From Gammaproteobacteria bacterium (GTDB taxonomy: Bacteria > Pseudomonadota > Gammaproteobacteria > JAABTG01), in the NCBI GenBank assembly GCA_017999615.1, contig JAGNLM010000001.1:550739-614738 (forward strand): a stretch of 64,000 nucleotides of DNA, in the 5' to 3' direction. A model generated the notes under the pieces. It saw only the letters and a program-made list of their open reading frames with translations. It had not been told where the DNA came from and did not search any database. Each line of letters opens with the position of its first letter. The stretch's first letter is position 1. A program made the position numbers and the translations under genes. Of this stretch, positions 51,937 to 60,912 are shown piece by piece.

Positions 51937-52854
51937 ATGGACCGGGAAGACTGGGGCAGCCTGGCGGCGTTCGCGGTGGTCGCGGAGGAGCGCAGCTTTA
52001 CCCGGGCCGCCACGCGGCTCGGGGTGTCGCCGTCGGCGCTCAGCCACACGCTGCGCCGCCTCGAGGAACGCGTGCGCATTCGCCTGCTGGCCCGCAGCAC
52101 GCGCAGTGTCTCGACGACGGAGGCCGGCGAACGGTTGCTGGCCCGCCTCGGCCCGGCGCTCGAGGCGATTGCCAACGCGGTCGAGGACCTGGGGCGTCTG
52201 CTCGACCGGCCCTCGGGACACGTCCGAATCACCACCTCGCGCTCGGCCGCGCGCATGGTGGTGGCCCCCGTCCTGCCCCGGTTCACCCAGGCCTATCCAG
52301 AGATCGTCCTCGAGATCGTCATCGACCCCGGGCTGACCAACATCGTCGCGCAGCGGTTCGACGCCGGTATCCGCCTTGGCGAGTCGCTGGACAAGGACGT
52401 GGTGGCCGTACCGGTGTCGGGACCGCAGCGGATGGCCGTCGTCGGCGCGCCGCAGTATTTCGCGTCCCGTCCACCGCCGGCAACGCCGCATGATCTTCGG
52501 ACCCACCGCTGCATCAACTTCCGCCTGCCGTCACCGGCCCCCGGCACGCTCTACAAGTGGGAGTTCGAGAAGGCGCATCACAGCATCGAGCTGGCGGTCG
52601 AAGGGCCGCTCATCTTCGATGACGAGGGCATGGTCGTCGACGCTGCGCTGGCCGGTGTGGGCCTGGGGTACGTCATCGAGGAGCAGGTGGCCCCCCTGCT
52701 TCAGGCGGGGGAGCTTGTGCGCGTGCTCGAGGACTGGTGTCCGCCGTTTCCCGGCTTCTTTCTCTACTACCCCGGACGACGCCAACTATCGCCCGCCCTC
52801 GCCGCGTTCATCGACACCATCCGCGTGCCCGCCAGGCGCGAACGGCGCCGCTGA
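51937..52854 (+). CDS. LysR family transcriptional regulator
   Basis: 305 residues from the ATG at 51937; a TTG nine bases upstream is also possible. N-terminal winged HTH (FAVVAEERSFTRAATRLGVS through RLEERVRIRLL). The C-terminal effector domain contains FDAGIRLGESLDKD, as in regulators of the CrgA/PerR-like LysR branch that often sit beside aldo/keto reductase genes. Probably controls the divergent six-gene operon; the effector is unknown. Confidence 0.92.
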   Translation: MDREDWGSLAAFAVVAEERSFTRAATRLGVSPSALSHTLRRLEERVRIRLLARSTRSVSTTEAGERLLARLGPALEAIANAVEDLGRLLDRPSGHVRITTSRSAARMVVAPVLPRFTQAYPEIVLEIVIDPGLTNIVAQRFDAGIRLGESLDKDVVAVPVSGPQRMAVVGAPQYFASRPPPATPHDLRTHRCINFRLPSPAPGTLYKWEFEKAHHSIELAVEGPLIFDDEGMVVDAALAGVGLGYVIEEQVAPLLQAGELVRVLEDWCPPFPGFFLYYPGRRQLSPALAAFIDTIRVPARRERRR

Positions 52855-53319
52855 TCGCCGACTCCGGGCGGTCGTAGCCAGCAACCCGGTGCACCGCCTA
52901 AATGACAGGCCGCCACCCGAAGCATTAGGCCTAGTCAACGCCTCCGCTCAGCGACCGCGACTCCTCATGGTCACCGCAATGTCCGCAAGCAGGGTAGACC
53001 GGCCCCACGACCGTGGTGGCTGTAGTCCGTAGCTGGCCGAAGGGAGACCGGGAGCCCCCGGTGCCCGCGATCCTGGGGTTTGGGGTCAGCCCTGTCGGAA
53101 AATCTGACACCTGCCTGCTGGCGCCGGGTGCGGGTCGGCGCGCGGCCGCCGGCTCTGACCGTCAGCTATGCGTCTGACTCCGGACCTTCAAAGCCTGGCG
53201 GCTACCGGGTGGTCCCGACCCTGAGCAGACCTCCGGGCTGACTGCCTGACGGCCCCCCCGACAAGGGAGATGGCAAAGTTTGTCATCATGTGTCAGTCTG
53301 ACTCCAGGAGGCTACCCGA
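52855..53319. other. Gene-free stretch before the toxin-antitoxin pair
   Basis: 465 bases without a convincing gene. The part at 53270-53310 (GCAAAGTTTGTCATCATG) is AT-rich and probably holds the antitoxin promoter and operator. The rest resembles decayed sequence. Confidence 0.5.
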
Positions 53320-53565
53320 ATGGCGACGATGAACGTTTCCCTTCCCGATCCGATGAAGGCGTGGGTCGAGACTCAGGTCGAGACTGGCCACTTCAGTAAC
53401 GCCAGCGATTACGTCCGTGACTTGATCCGCCGCGACCAGCAGGATCAGGCCCAGCGGGAAGCGTTGGTACAGGCCTTGGTCACCGGAGAGACCAGTGGGA
53501 TTTCGGGCCGAGATATCTCGGGGATTTGGAATGATGTGAATGCACGGCACCGTGTCAACGATTGA
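53320..53565 (+). CDS. ParD-type antitoxin
   Basis: 81 residues. Ribbon-helix-helix N-terminus TMNVSLPDPMKAWVETQV, then FSNASDYVRDLIRRD, the ParD family signature, and a disordered toxin-binding C-terminus. Overlaps the toxin gene by 26 bases. It should repress its own promoter. Confidence 0.9.
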   Translation: MATMNVSLPDPMKAWVETQVETGHFSNASDYVRDLIRRDQQDQAQREALVQALVTGETSGISGRDISGIWNDVNARHRVND

Positions 53566-53842
53566 CCTCTCCGCGGCGGCCGCCAAGGACATCGAGGCCA
53601 TTCTCGACCAATCGGTGGCGGAGTTCGGCCTGCTTCGAGCCGAGAAGTACTATGAGTCGTTAAAGCGTTGCCTCGAGTTGCTGAGCGAGAATCCGGGCAT
53701 GGGTACTACGGCCGACAATGTTCGGCCCGGCTACCGCCGCTTCAGCCATGAGAGCCACGTCGTCTTTTACCGACTTTCCGAGAGCGGCATCTTGGTAGTT
53801 CGCGTACTGCACGCGCGGATGGATGTGGGCTGGCACTTCTGA
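53540..53842 (+). CDS. ParE/RelE-type toxin
   Basis: 100 residues from the ATG at 53540; a GTG at 53552 may be the true start. ParE-like segments AAAAKDIEAILDQSVAEFG, GTTADNVRPGYRRFSHESHVVFYR and VRVLHARMD. ParE toxins poison DNA gyrase; RelE relatives cut mRNA. The ParD partner suggests the former. Confidence 0.9.
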   Translation: MHGTVSTIDLSAAAAKDIEAILDQSVAEFGLLRAEKYYESLKRCLELLSENPGMGTTADNVRPGYRRFSHESHVVFYRLSESGILVVRVLHARMDVGWHF

Positions 53843-54085
53843 ATCGGGCCGCGACGCGCTGAGCTTCCGGCAGATGGAGGCACAAACGTTTGCTGCTGCT
53901 CTTGCCGAAGGTCCGGTCCTGGCCGACTGCTACGGTGTGGTCTCTGGACTACAGAAGAGATAGGGCCGGTTTGCAGAGCTCGGGATCCGCTCGGCACGGA
54001 GTTGCACGCCCACGCGGCGAGAATGGCCTTGGCTGTCGGCATCCGTGCCCCCCCGCACTCAACCAGGACGCGGCGCCGTGTGGTC
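53843..54085. other. Short gap after the toxin gene
   Basis: 243 bases. I see no gene and no convincing terminator. The downstream helicase fragment ends here, so a deletion junction probably lies within it. Confidence 0.4.
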
Positions 54086-55593
54086 TCAGCCCTCCCGTAT
54101 CAGGGCGATCAGCTCCTCGGCCGAGGGCAGGGCGGTGGCCTCGCCTTCGGCGAGGATGCTCTCGGCGAGCGCCTGCAGCGTCTTGCCGAGGCCCATGTCG
54201 TCCGCGAGGCAACCGCCGAGGCCGGCCGAGGCGAGACGCATGGCCCAGCGGTAACCGTCCTCCTGATAGGGGCGAAGCTCCGCCTGCAGGGCGCGAGGCA
54301 GCGGAGGCGATTCGTCCTGGGCAATGCGCAACCGCTCGATGGCGTCCCGGAAGCCGGCGTCGGTTTCGAGCGGCATGCCCTCGAGGACGCCCTCGAGCCA
54401 GCCCGCTGCGGGGCGGGGAAGCCGCGTGCCCTGGCGGTCGAGCTCGGCGACCGCCTCCAGCTCGGCGAGGCGCTCCTTCAGGGTGCGGGTGAGCGCGACG
54501 TAGAGGCCCTCGCCCATGGGCACGAAGCGGCTTCGCCCGCGTGCGGCGGCGAGGAGCTGCTCGAGCGCCAGCACGCGGCCCTCGTCGAGGGTCGCCTGGC
54601 CGATCAACCGGAACCAGTCGCGCTGGGCCTCGACCTTGAAGCTCACGCGCCGCGCATCGACGGTGAGCACCCGCACGCTCTTGCCCTTGGGCCAGTCCAC
54701 GGCCCCGACGGCCTCCAGGCGGGGCAGGGTCTCGACCATCGTCAAAGCGTCCTCGGGGTCGTCCACGACCCACTCGAGCCCGGCCTGCGCCTCGCCGGGC
54801 TCCTCGAGGAAAGGCAGCGCGTGGAGCACGGTCGCAAGCCCGGCCCGCTCGGCCTCGAGGTCACGCCGGGTGCCGACGCTCTCTCCCCCGATGGCCGCCA
54901 TCAGCCGGGTGCGGTCGCTGTCCAGCTTGGCCAGGGCCCAGTCGGTGGGCGGAACCATGGTCGGGTCCCAGGACCGACTGAGATTGACCGCGGCCATGTA
55001 CAGGAGGTCCTTTTGCTACGCCGGGTCAACGTACTCGAAGCTCGGTCCGTCGAAGGCATCGAGTGCGGCCCCTCTCAGGATCTCGCCCCAGTCGGGGCTG
55101 CGGGCGAGGACCTTGGCCATCGGCTCGATCTCGGCCGCCGGCATGCCGGAGAAGAGCACGACCCGCAGCAATGCCACGGTGGCCGAGAAGTCGTAGACCG
55201 GCCAGTAATACCGGGCCTGCTGCGGCTCGAACGACTCCAAACGGAAGAGGGCCTCCCGCAGCCGCTCGCGCTGCCCCTCCTCGAGCGCCTCCCGGTACAG
55301 CCGGGCCCGCAGCTCGTCGGTCAGCCGGTGGTAGCCCTCGCGATGGGGCATCGCCACCAGCATGCCGCGGTCCTGCAGCTCCCGGATCGCGAGCCGGACG
55401 TCTTCCTGGGTATAGACACGACCGCTCGCCTGATTCGCCCCCATCAGGCGCAACAGGTCGTGGACCGCCGACCGGGGTCGGTAGGTCCAGAGCAGCGCCA
55501 TGGCCCGGGCGACGTCCTGAGTCCGGTCCGGGGGCTTGCCCGGGTCCCGAACGCGGGGGGGACGGGCGGCTGCGAGGAGTTACGGTGAGCCAT
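54086..55593 (-). pseudogene. SNF2-family helicase, broken and truncated
   Basis: The ATG at 55593 starts MAHRNSSQPPVPP, then the frame breaks in a run of seven C (plus-strand G run 55555-55561); one extra C would restore it. The restored frame runs to an in-frame TAG at 55018-55016 and continues in the same frame after it through [12 protein letters not shown]. The helicase Walker A region [12 protein letters not shown] is present near the end, but all later helicase motifs are missing. At least three lesions, so a pseudogene. Full-length relatives are above 1000 residues. Confidence 0.85.
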
Positions 55594-55683
55594 GGTCTAC
55601 TGGCGGCGTCTGCGTGGGCGCACTATAAGCCAGCTTTCCGGTGCCCGCTCCTGTCCCGGACCGGCCGCTGAAGGGGGAAGGGC

Positions 55684-56547
55684 ATGAAACTCACGCAGGA
55701 CCTCCGCTTGTCGTTGCTCGCGCTCTTCTTCTTCGGTGGACTCGCCGGGTGGATGGCGTGGTCGGCGTATGGCAGCGCGGTCGATTACGAGACCCGGGCG
55801 ACCACGCTCGCCGCCCAGGCAGAGCCCAACGCGCAGCTCAGGCGGGCGGTCAAGCGCTGGCTCGGCGAGCTCCCGGTCTTCCCTCTGGAGGGCTACGAGA
55901 AGGAGATCCGCACCCTCGACGCCCAGCGGGAGGCCGCGGCCCGGGCGCGCCGCGATGCCCACCTCCAGTTCCTGGGGTTCGTCGGCGCTGCGACCGCGGG
56001 CGTCCTGCTCGCGGTCGCAGCCCGCAGGCGCCGCAGCACGGTCGTCGTGGGGCTCCTCGTCGCCTCGCTCATCGCCCTTGTTGCCGGCCTCCTGGCTCCG
56101 GCGATGGCCCTCACCGCCGCACAGGAGCTCCCGGCCGTCGGCAAGGTCGTGCTCTACTTCGAGTCCCGCGGCATCCTCTCGACCATCCTGGCCCTCCTCG
56201 GCCCCCACGGCAGTTATGCCATTGGGATCCCGATCCTCCTCTTCAGCGTGATCCTGCCACTCGCCAAGACGGTGGTGATGGGGGTGGCGGCGGTGTCCTC
56301 GGGGCGCCTCGGCAGGGGGGTCCTCTCGATCGTTCACCGCATCGGCAAGTGGTCCATGGCCGACGTGTGTCTCACCGGCTGGATCCTCGCCTTCCTCGCG
56401 AGCGAGCACCAGAGATTCATGAGCGCCGAGCTCCAGGTGGGGACGCTCTTCTTCGCCTGCTACGCGGTCCTGTCCATTCTGGCCGGGCAATGGCTGGAGC
56501 CTCCGGTGCGACCGGCCACTGCCCCGGACCCCACCCCCGAACGCTGA
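55684..56547 (+). CDS. Paraquat-inducible protein A-like membrane protein
   Basis: 287 residues, with hydrophobic segments at about 8-27, 98-112, 120-150, 172-200 and 225-275. The C-terminal half has the PqiA-type features GKWSMADVCLTGWILAFLA and ALTAAQELP...VVLYFESRG. PqiA-family proteins act with MCE proteins (PqiB) in envelope lipid transport. No MCE partner lies here. The ATG follows AGGGGGAAGGGC. Confidence 0.82.
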   Translation: MKLTQDLRLSLLALFFFGGLAGWMAWSAYGSAVDYETRATTLAAQAEPNAQLRRAVKRWLGELPVFPLEGYEKEIRTLDAQREAAARARRDAHLQFLGFVGAATAGVLLAVAARRRRSTVVVGLLVASLIALVAGLLAPAMALTAAQELPAVGKVVLYFESRGILSTILALLGPHGSYAIGIPILLFSVILPLAKTVVMGVAAVSSGRLGRGVLSIVHRIGKWSMADVCLTGWILAFLASEHQRFMSAELQVGTLFFACYAVLSILAGQWLEPPVRPATAPDPTPER

Positions 56548-56639
56548 GTGGCCCCGCGTCCCCGCAACGCTTGCACGCGCCGCTTGTCAGGAGTAGGTTA
56601 CTATCTGCGTATTCTCCGCAACCAGGAGCGGATCCCCGG

Positions 56640-57110
56640 ATGGTCGATGACCTCGAGGTCGAGAGTCGGCTCGAGCGCTTCCAGTCGGTCGCAAGGGAGG
56701 CCGGGGTCAAGCTCACGCACCAGCGCCTCGTCATCTTCCGGGCCGTCGCGGCGAGCGTGGAGCACCCGACCGCGGAGGCCGTCTACAACGCCGTGCGTCC
56801 GGAGATGCCGACGGTGTCGCTCGATACCGTGTACCGCACGCTCTGGCTGCTCACTGACCTCGGGCTCCTGACCACCCTCGGTCCGCGGCAGGGCGGCGTC
56901 CGATTCGAGGCCAATCTGGAGAAGCACCATCACTACCTCTGCGTGCGCTGCGGTGCGCTGCGGGATTTCGACAGCCCCGAGCTCGACGCGCTGCCGGTGC
57001 CGGGCACCGTGACCCGCTTCGGTCAGGTCCTGAGCTCCCACGTGGAGGTGCGGGGTATCTGTGCGGCCTGCATGGAGGCGGGCGACGAGAGTCGCCGCGC
57101 TGAGGAATGA
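56640..57110 (+). CDS. Fur family regulator, PerR-like
   Basis: 156 residues. Winged HTH (GVKLTHQRLVIFRAVAASVEH), then the metal region HHHYLCVRCGALRDFDSP and the C-terminal CAACMEAG. The CxxCG and CxxC pairs form the structural zinc site. The position directly before catalase suggests a PerR-type peroxide sensor, but Fur/Zur/PerR cannot be told apart from these motifs alone. The stop overlaps a 26-codon ORF by ATGA. Confidence 0.88.
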   Translation: MVDDLEVESRLERFQSVAREAGVKLTHQRLVIFRAVAASVEHPTAEAVYNAVRPEMPTVSLDTVYRTLWLLTDLGLLTTLGPRQGGVRFEANLEKHHHYLCVRCGALRDFDSPELDALPVPGTVTRFGQVLSSHVEVRGICAACMEAGDESRRAEE

Positions 57111-57187
57111 CGCGCCGCGAGTTGCAGCGTCGCAATTTCAAACGTCGTGAGTTCGAACGCCACAGGGCACGAGAGAGGAGAGTCTGA
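57107..57187 (+). CDS. Arginine-rich 26-residue micro-ORF between the Fur-type gene and catalase
   Basis: ATG overlaps the regulator's TGA (ATGA), and its own TGA overlaps the catalase ATG (TGATG). The 26 codons encode an arginine-rich, repeat-like peptide (11 Arg) built on a 15-base unit. Its last codons contain the GAGAGGAGAG ribosome binding site of catalase. Too short for a family call. Either a translation-coupling leader or a degenerate linker; translation is inferred only from the two overlaps. Confidence 0.55.
   Translation: MTRRELQRRNFKRREFERHRARERRV
57113..57157 (+). repeat. 15-bp tandem repeat in the micro-ORF
   Basis: Three imperfect units: CGCCGCGAGTTGCAG, CGTCGCAATTTCAAA, CGTCGTGAGTTCGAA. 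The frame is kept, each unit encoding RR plus three residues. Confidence 0.75.
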
Positions 57188-58644
57188 TGAGTGAGAAGAA
57201 GCTGACCACCACGGGCGGCGCCCCGGTCGCCGACAACCAGAACGTCATGACCGCAGGGCCGCGGGGCCCCATGCTGCTCCAGGACGTCTGGTACCTGGAG
57301 AAGCTGGCTCACTTCGATCGCGAGGTGATCCCCGAGCGGCGCATGCACGCCAAGGGCTCGGGTGCCTACGGGACGTTCACCGTCACCCACGACATCACGC
57401 GCTACACCAAGGCCAAGATCTTCTCCGAGGTGGGCAAGAAGACGGACCTGTTCGTGCGCTTCTCGACGGTGGCGGGGGAGCGCGGCGCGGCGGACGCCGA
57501 GCGCGACATCCGCGGGTTCGCCATCAAGTTCTACACCGAGGAAGGCAACTGGGACCTCGTGGGCAACAACACCCCGGTGTTCTTCCTGCGCGACCCGCTG
57601 AAGTTCCCGGACCTCAACCACGCCGTGAAGCGCGACCCGCGCACCAACATGCGCTGCGCCCAGACGAACTGGGACTTCTGGACCCTGCTGCCCGAGGCGC
57701 TGCACCAGGTCACCGTCGTCATGAGCGACCGCGGCATTCCGCGCACCTACCGCCACATGCACGGTTTCGGCAGCCACACCTTCAGCTTCATCAACGCCGC
57801 GAACGAGCGGTTCTGGGTCAAGTTCCACCTGCGCTGCCGGCAGGGCATCCAGAACCTGACCAACGCCGAGGCCGCGGAGATCATCGCGAAAGACCGCGAG
57901 AGCCACCAGCGTGACCTCTACGAGTCCATCGAGCGGGGAGAGTTCCCGCGCTGGGACCTCCAGGTCCAGATCATGCCGGAGAAGGACGCGGCCACGTACC
58001 GCTTCCACCCCTTCGACCTGACGAAGGTCTGGCGGCACTCGGACTACCCGCTGATCGACGTCGGGGTGCTCGAGCTGAACCGCAACCCGGAGAACTACTT
58101 CGCCGAGGTGGAGCAGTCGGCCTTCAACCCGGGCAACATCGTCCCCGGGATCGGCTTCTCGCCGGACAAGATGCTGCAGGGGCGCCTCTTCTCCTACGGC
58201 GACGCGCAGCGCTACCGCCTCGGTGTGAACCACGGGCAGATCCCCGTGAACCGGCCGCGCTGCCCCGTGAACAGCTACCATCGCGACGGCCAGATGCGGG
58301 TCGACGGGAACTACGGGAGCACCAAGGGGTACGAGCCCAACAGCCTCGGCCTCTGGCAGTCGAGCCCGGAGGTGATGGAGCCGCCGCTCGCGCTCGAGGG
58401 CGCCGCCTACCACTGGGACTTCCGCAAGGACGACGACGACTACTTCACGCAGCCGGGGCTGCTCTTCCGCCTCATGACGCCGGCGCAGCAGCAGGTGCTG
58501 TTCGCGAACACCGCGGCGGAGATGGCGATGGTCGACGAGAAGGTCAGGATGCGCCACATCGGCAACTGCCTGAAGGCCGACCCGGCCTACGGCAAGGGCG
58601 TGGCGGACGCGCTGGGTATCCCCGTCGGGGACGTGCGGTCCTGA
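57187..58644 (+). CDS. katA: Monofunctional haem catalase, clade 3 (KatA type)
   Basis: Breaks down hydrogen peroxide. 485 residues, the small-subunit size. Catalytic His54 in [10 protein letters not shown] and Asn in [10 protein letters not shown]. Proximal haem Tyr in [12 protein letters not shown], plus the conserved [10 protein letters not shown]. Start coupled to the micro-ORF; the MBL gene follows after 26 bases, so regulator, micro-ORF, katA and the hydrolase are probably one operon. Confidence 0.96.
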   Translation: MSEKKLTTTGGAPVADNQNVMTAGPRGPMLLQDVWYLEKLAHFDREVIPERRMHAKGSGAYGTFTVTHDITRYTKAKIFSEVGKKTDLFVRFSTVAGERGAADAERDIRGFAIKFYTEEGNWDLVGNNTPVFFLRDPLKFPDLNHAVKRDPRTNMRCAQTNWDFWTLLPEALHQVTVVMSDRGIPRTYRHMHGFGSHTFSFINAANERFWVKFHLRCRQGIQNLTNAEAAEIIAKDRESHQRDLYESIERGEFPRWDLQVQIMPEKDAATYRFHPFDLTKVWRHSDYPLIDVGVLELNRNPENYFAEVEQSAFNPGNIVPGIGFSPDKMLQGRLFSYGDAQRYRLGVNHGQIPVNRPRCPVNSYHRDGQMRVDGNYGSTKGYEPNSLGLWQSSPEVMEPPLALEGAAYHWDFRKDDDDYFTQPGLLFRLMTPAQQQVLFANTAAEMAMVDEKVRMRHIGNCLKADPAYGKGVADALGIPVGDVRS

Positions 58645-58670
58645 CCCCCGCCTGGTCGGCCCCGGGGCCC

Positions 58671-59504
58671 GTGGCGGGCCAGCGTCTCGTGGTCCTGGTC
58701 GAGGACCGCGCCGGGCCTCCTTGCGAGGCCGCTCACGGGTTGAGCCTGTGGCTCGAGTCGGGCGGCGCGGTGCTGCTCGTGGACACGGGTCCCGACCCGG
58801 GCGTGCTGGCCGGTAACGCGGTGCGCCTAGGGCTCGACCTCGGGCGAGTGGAAACGGTGCTCCTGAGCCACGGGCACTACGACCACACCGGGGGGCTGCC
58901 GGCGGTGGTGGCGGCCCGCGGGGGTCGCCCCCTGCGGGTCTTCCTGCACCCGTCGGCCGCCCGCGAGCGCTTCAGCCTGCGGACGGGCTCCCCGCGCTCC
59001 ATCGGGATGCCGGTGGCGAGCCGAGAAGCGCTCGCCGCCCCGGGGGTGAGTGTCACGCTGGCCTCGGGGCCTGCCACCGCGGGCCCCGGGGTCTGGGTGA
59101 CGGGCGCCATTCCCCGCCGTCACCCGGGCAACGAGGACGCCTTCCTCGTGCTGGACGCCGACGGTCAGACCCCTGACCGCTTCGAGGACGACCAGGCAGT
59201 GGTGGTGGAGGGTGCTGGCGGCCTGACGGTGATCTGCGGCTGCGCCCACTCGGGGGTCGTGAACATCCTCGACCACGTGGCGCGGCTGCGCCCCGGCGTG
59301 CCGCTCGCCTGGCTGGTGGGGGGGCTGCACCTGGGGGCGAGCTCCGCAGGGGCCGTCGAGCGGGCGGTCGACGAGCTGGCCGGCCTGGGGCTGCGCCAGT
59401 GTGCGGTAGGACACTGCACCGGCAAACGCGCCGAGGAGGTCTTCTCGTCACGTTTTCCCGGCGCCGCTCGCCTCCTCTGCGGGGCCGAGCTCTCCATCTG
59501 CTGA
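58671..59504 (+). CDS. MBL-fold metallo-hydrolase
   Basis: 277 residues from a GTG. Metal motif LLSHGHYDHTGG, and the later VICGCAHSGVVNILDHV, which contains a conserved CAHSG segment. This matches the family annotated as 7,8-dihydropterin-6-yl-methyl-4-aminobenzene-phosphate-synthase-like hydrolases, whose real function in bacteria is uncertain. A role in peroxide stress is suggested only by its place after katA. Confidence 0.85.
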   Translation: MAGQRLVVLVEDRAGPPCEAAHGLSLWLESGGAVLLVDTGPDPGVLAGNAVRLGLDLGRVETVLLSHGHYDHTGGLPAVVAARGGRPLRVFLHPSAARERFSLRTGSPRSIGMPVASREALAAPGVSVTLASGPATAGPGVWVTGAIPRRHPGNEDAFLVLDADGQTPDRFEDDQAVVVEGAGGLTVICGCAHSGVVNILDHVARLRPGVPLAWLVGGLHLGASSAGAVERAVDELAGLGLRQCAVGHCTGKRAEEVFSSRFPGAARLLCGAELSIC

Positions 59505-59534
59505 CTGCTGACTGCTGGCAGCTGACTGCTGAGC
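59499..59534 (+). repeat. CTGACTG short tandem repeat
   Basis: Repeated CTGACTGCTGACTGCTGGCAGC units immediately around the MBL gene stop codon. Non-coding. Confidence 0.6.
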
Positions 59535-59618
59535 GGTGACGGCGGACTGCCGCCGCCATTCCCCGCCGCTCGGGCGGCGCACGCCTCGGGGCGGGGACCG
59601 CGGTTACTGCTTCGGTCG

Positions 59619-59645
59619 CCGGGCCGGGGCTTGGCCCCGGCCCGG
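59619..59645. terminator. Hairpin between the converging MBL and aldolase genes
   Basis: An 11-bp perfect stem (59619-59629 with 59635-59645) around CTTGG, all G/C. It may end transcription from both sides; no U-tract on either strand. Confidence 0.45.
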
Positions 59646-59661
59646 GCCCCGGCCTTGGCGC

Positions 59662-60711
59662 TCAGGCGACGGTCACGTCCGCCGAAAGGTACACGTCCTG
59701 GATCGCGTGCAGCAGCTCGACGCCCTGGGCCATGGGCTTCTGGAAGGCCTTGCGGCCCGAGATCAGTCCCATTCCGCCGGCGCGCTTGTTGATGACGGCC
59801 GTGCGCACGGCCTGGCCGAGGTCGTTCTGGCCTGAGCCGCCGCCCGAGTTGATCAGGCCGGCGCGGCCCATGAAGGTGCTCGCCACCTGGTAGCGCACCA
59901 GGTCGATCGGGTGATCCGTGGTGAGCTCGGAGTAGACCTTGGCGTGGGTCTTGCCGAACTTCAGGGCGGTGTAGCCGCCGTTGTTCTCGGCCTGCTTCTG
60001 CTTGACGATGTCGGCCTCGATGGTGGCGGCCAGGTGGTTGGCCTGGCCTGTCAGGTCGGCCGACACGTGGTAGTCGGTGCCCCCCTGCTGGAAGGCGGGG
60101 TTGCGCAGGTAGGCCCAGAGCACCGTGACCATCCCGAGCTCGTGGGCCTGCTGGAAGGCCTCCGAGATCTCCTGGATCTGGCGGCGGCATTCGGGAGACC
60201 CGTAGTAGACGGTGGCCCCGACGGCCACGGCGCCCATGTCGAAGGCCTGCTCGACCGAGGCGAACAGGGTCTGGTCGTGGACCGCGGGGTAGGTGAGCAG
60301 TTCGTTGTGGTTGATCTTGAGGATGAACGGGATCTTGTGCGCGTACTTGCGCGCGACCGCGTTCAGCACCCCCACGGTCGAGGCCACCGCGTTGCATCCG
60401 CCCTCGATCGCGAGCCGTACGATGTTCTCCGGGTCGAAGTAGATCGGGGCCGGCGCGAAGGAGGCGCCCGCGGAGTGCTCGATGCCCTGGTCGACCGGCA
60501 GGATGGAGAGGTAGCCCGTGCCTGCGAGGCGGCCCTGGGAGAAGAGCCCCTGCAGGCTCCGCATGACCCGGGGGCTGCGGTTCTTCGGTGCGACCACGCG
60601 GTCGACGTAGTCCGGTCCGGGCAGGTGCAGGGACTCGCGCGATATCGTCCGGCAGGTGTGGGAGAGGAGCGACTCGGCTTCGGCGCCGAGCAGTCCAACG
60701 ATGTCGGTCAT
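59662..60711 (-). CDS. fbaB: Class I fructose-bisphosphate aldolase (FbaB/DhnA type)
   Basis: Schiff-base aldolase of glycolysis and gluconeogenesis. 349 residues. Family segments [26 protein letters not shown], the Schiff-base lysine region [20 protein letters not shown], and [14 protein letters not shown]. The size and pattern fit the archaeal/bacterial DhnA type. Transcribed alone after a 201-base gap. Confidence 0.94.
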   Translation of the reverse strand: MTDIVGLLGAEAESLLSHTCRTISRESLHLPGPDYVDRVVAPKNRSPRVMRSLQGLFSQGRLAGTGYLSILPVDQGIEHSAGASFAPAPIYFDPENIVRLAIEGGCNAVASTVGVLNAVARKYAHKIPFILKINHNELLTYPAVHDQTLFASVEQAFDMGAVAVGATVYYGSPECRRQIQEISEAFQQAHELGMVTVLWAYLRNPAFQQGGTDYHVSADLTGQANHLAATIEADIVKQKQAENNGGYTALKFGKTHAKVYSELTTDHPIDLVRYQVASTFMGRAGLINSGGGSGQNDLGQAVRTAVINKRAGGMGLISGRKAFQKPMAQGVELLHAIQDVYLSADVTVA

Positions 60712-60912
60712 GGAAAGCCCCCTGTCAGAGTGGAGTGGCGGCAGGCAACTGCCCTGGAACGCGTCGCCGTCGACGCCACGACAGGCCGTCGGCGCGGCCT
60801 AGAGTCTAGCCCCTGGGCAGACCGGCTGCACCCCGCAACGCGGTGGGACCGGATGGGTCGTGCCCCGGTCCGGGGAGGTGGCTTCGGCCCCCGGGGGGGT
60901 GCGTACTGACGG

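Noticed and set aside
56549..56639. A PerR/Fur box before the Fur-type regulator (GGAGTAGGTT to TATTCTCC, 56590-56617).
   Set aside because: Only the outer four pairs and one inner pair match, and the core is not the AT-rich consensus.
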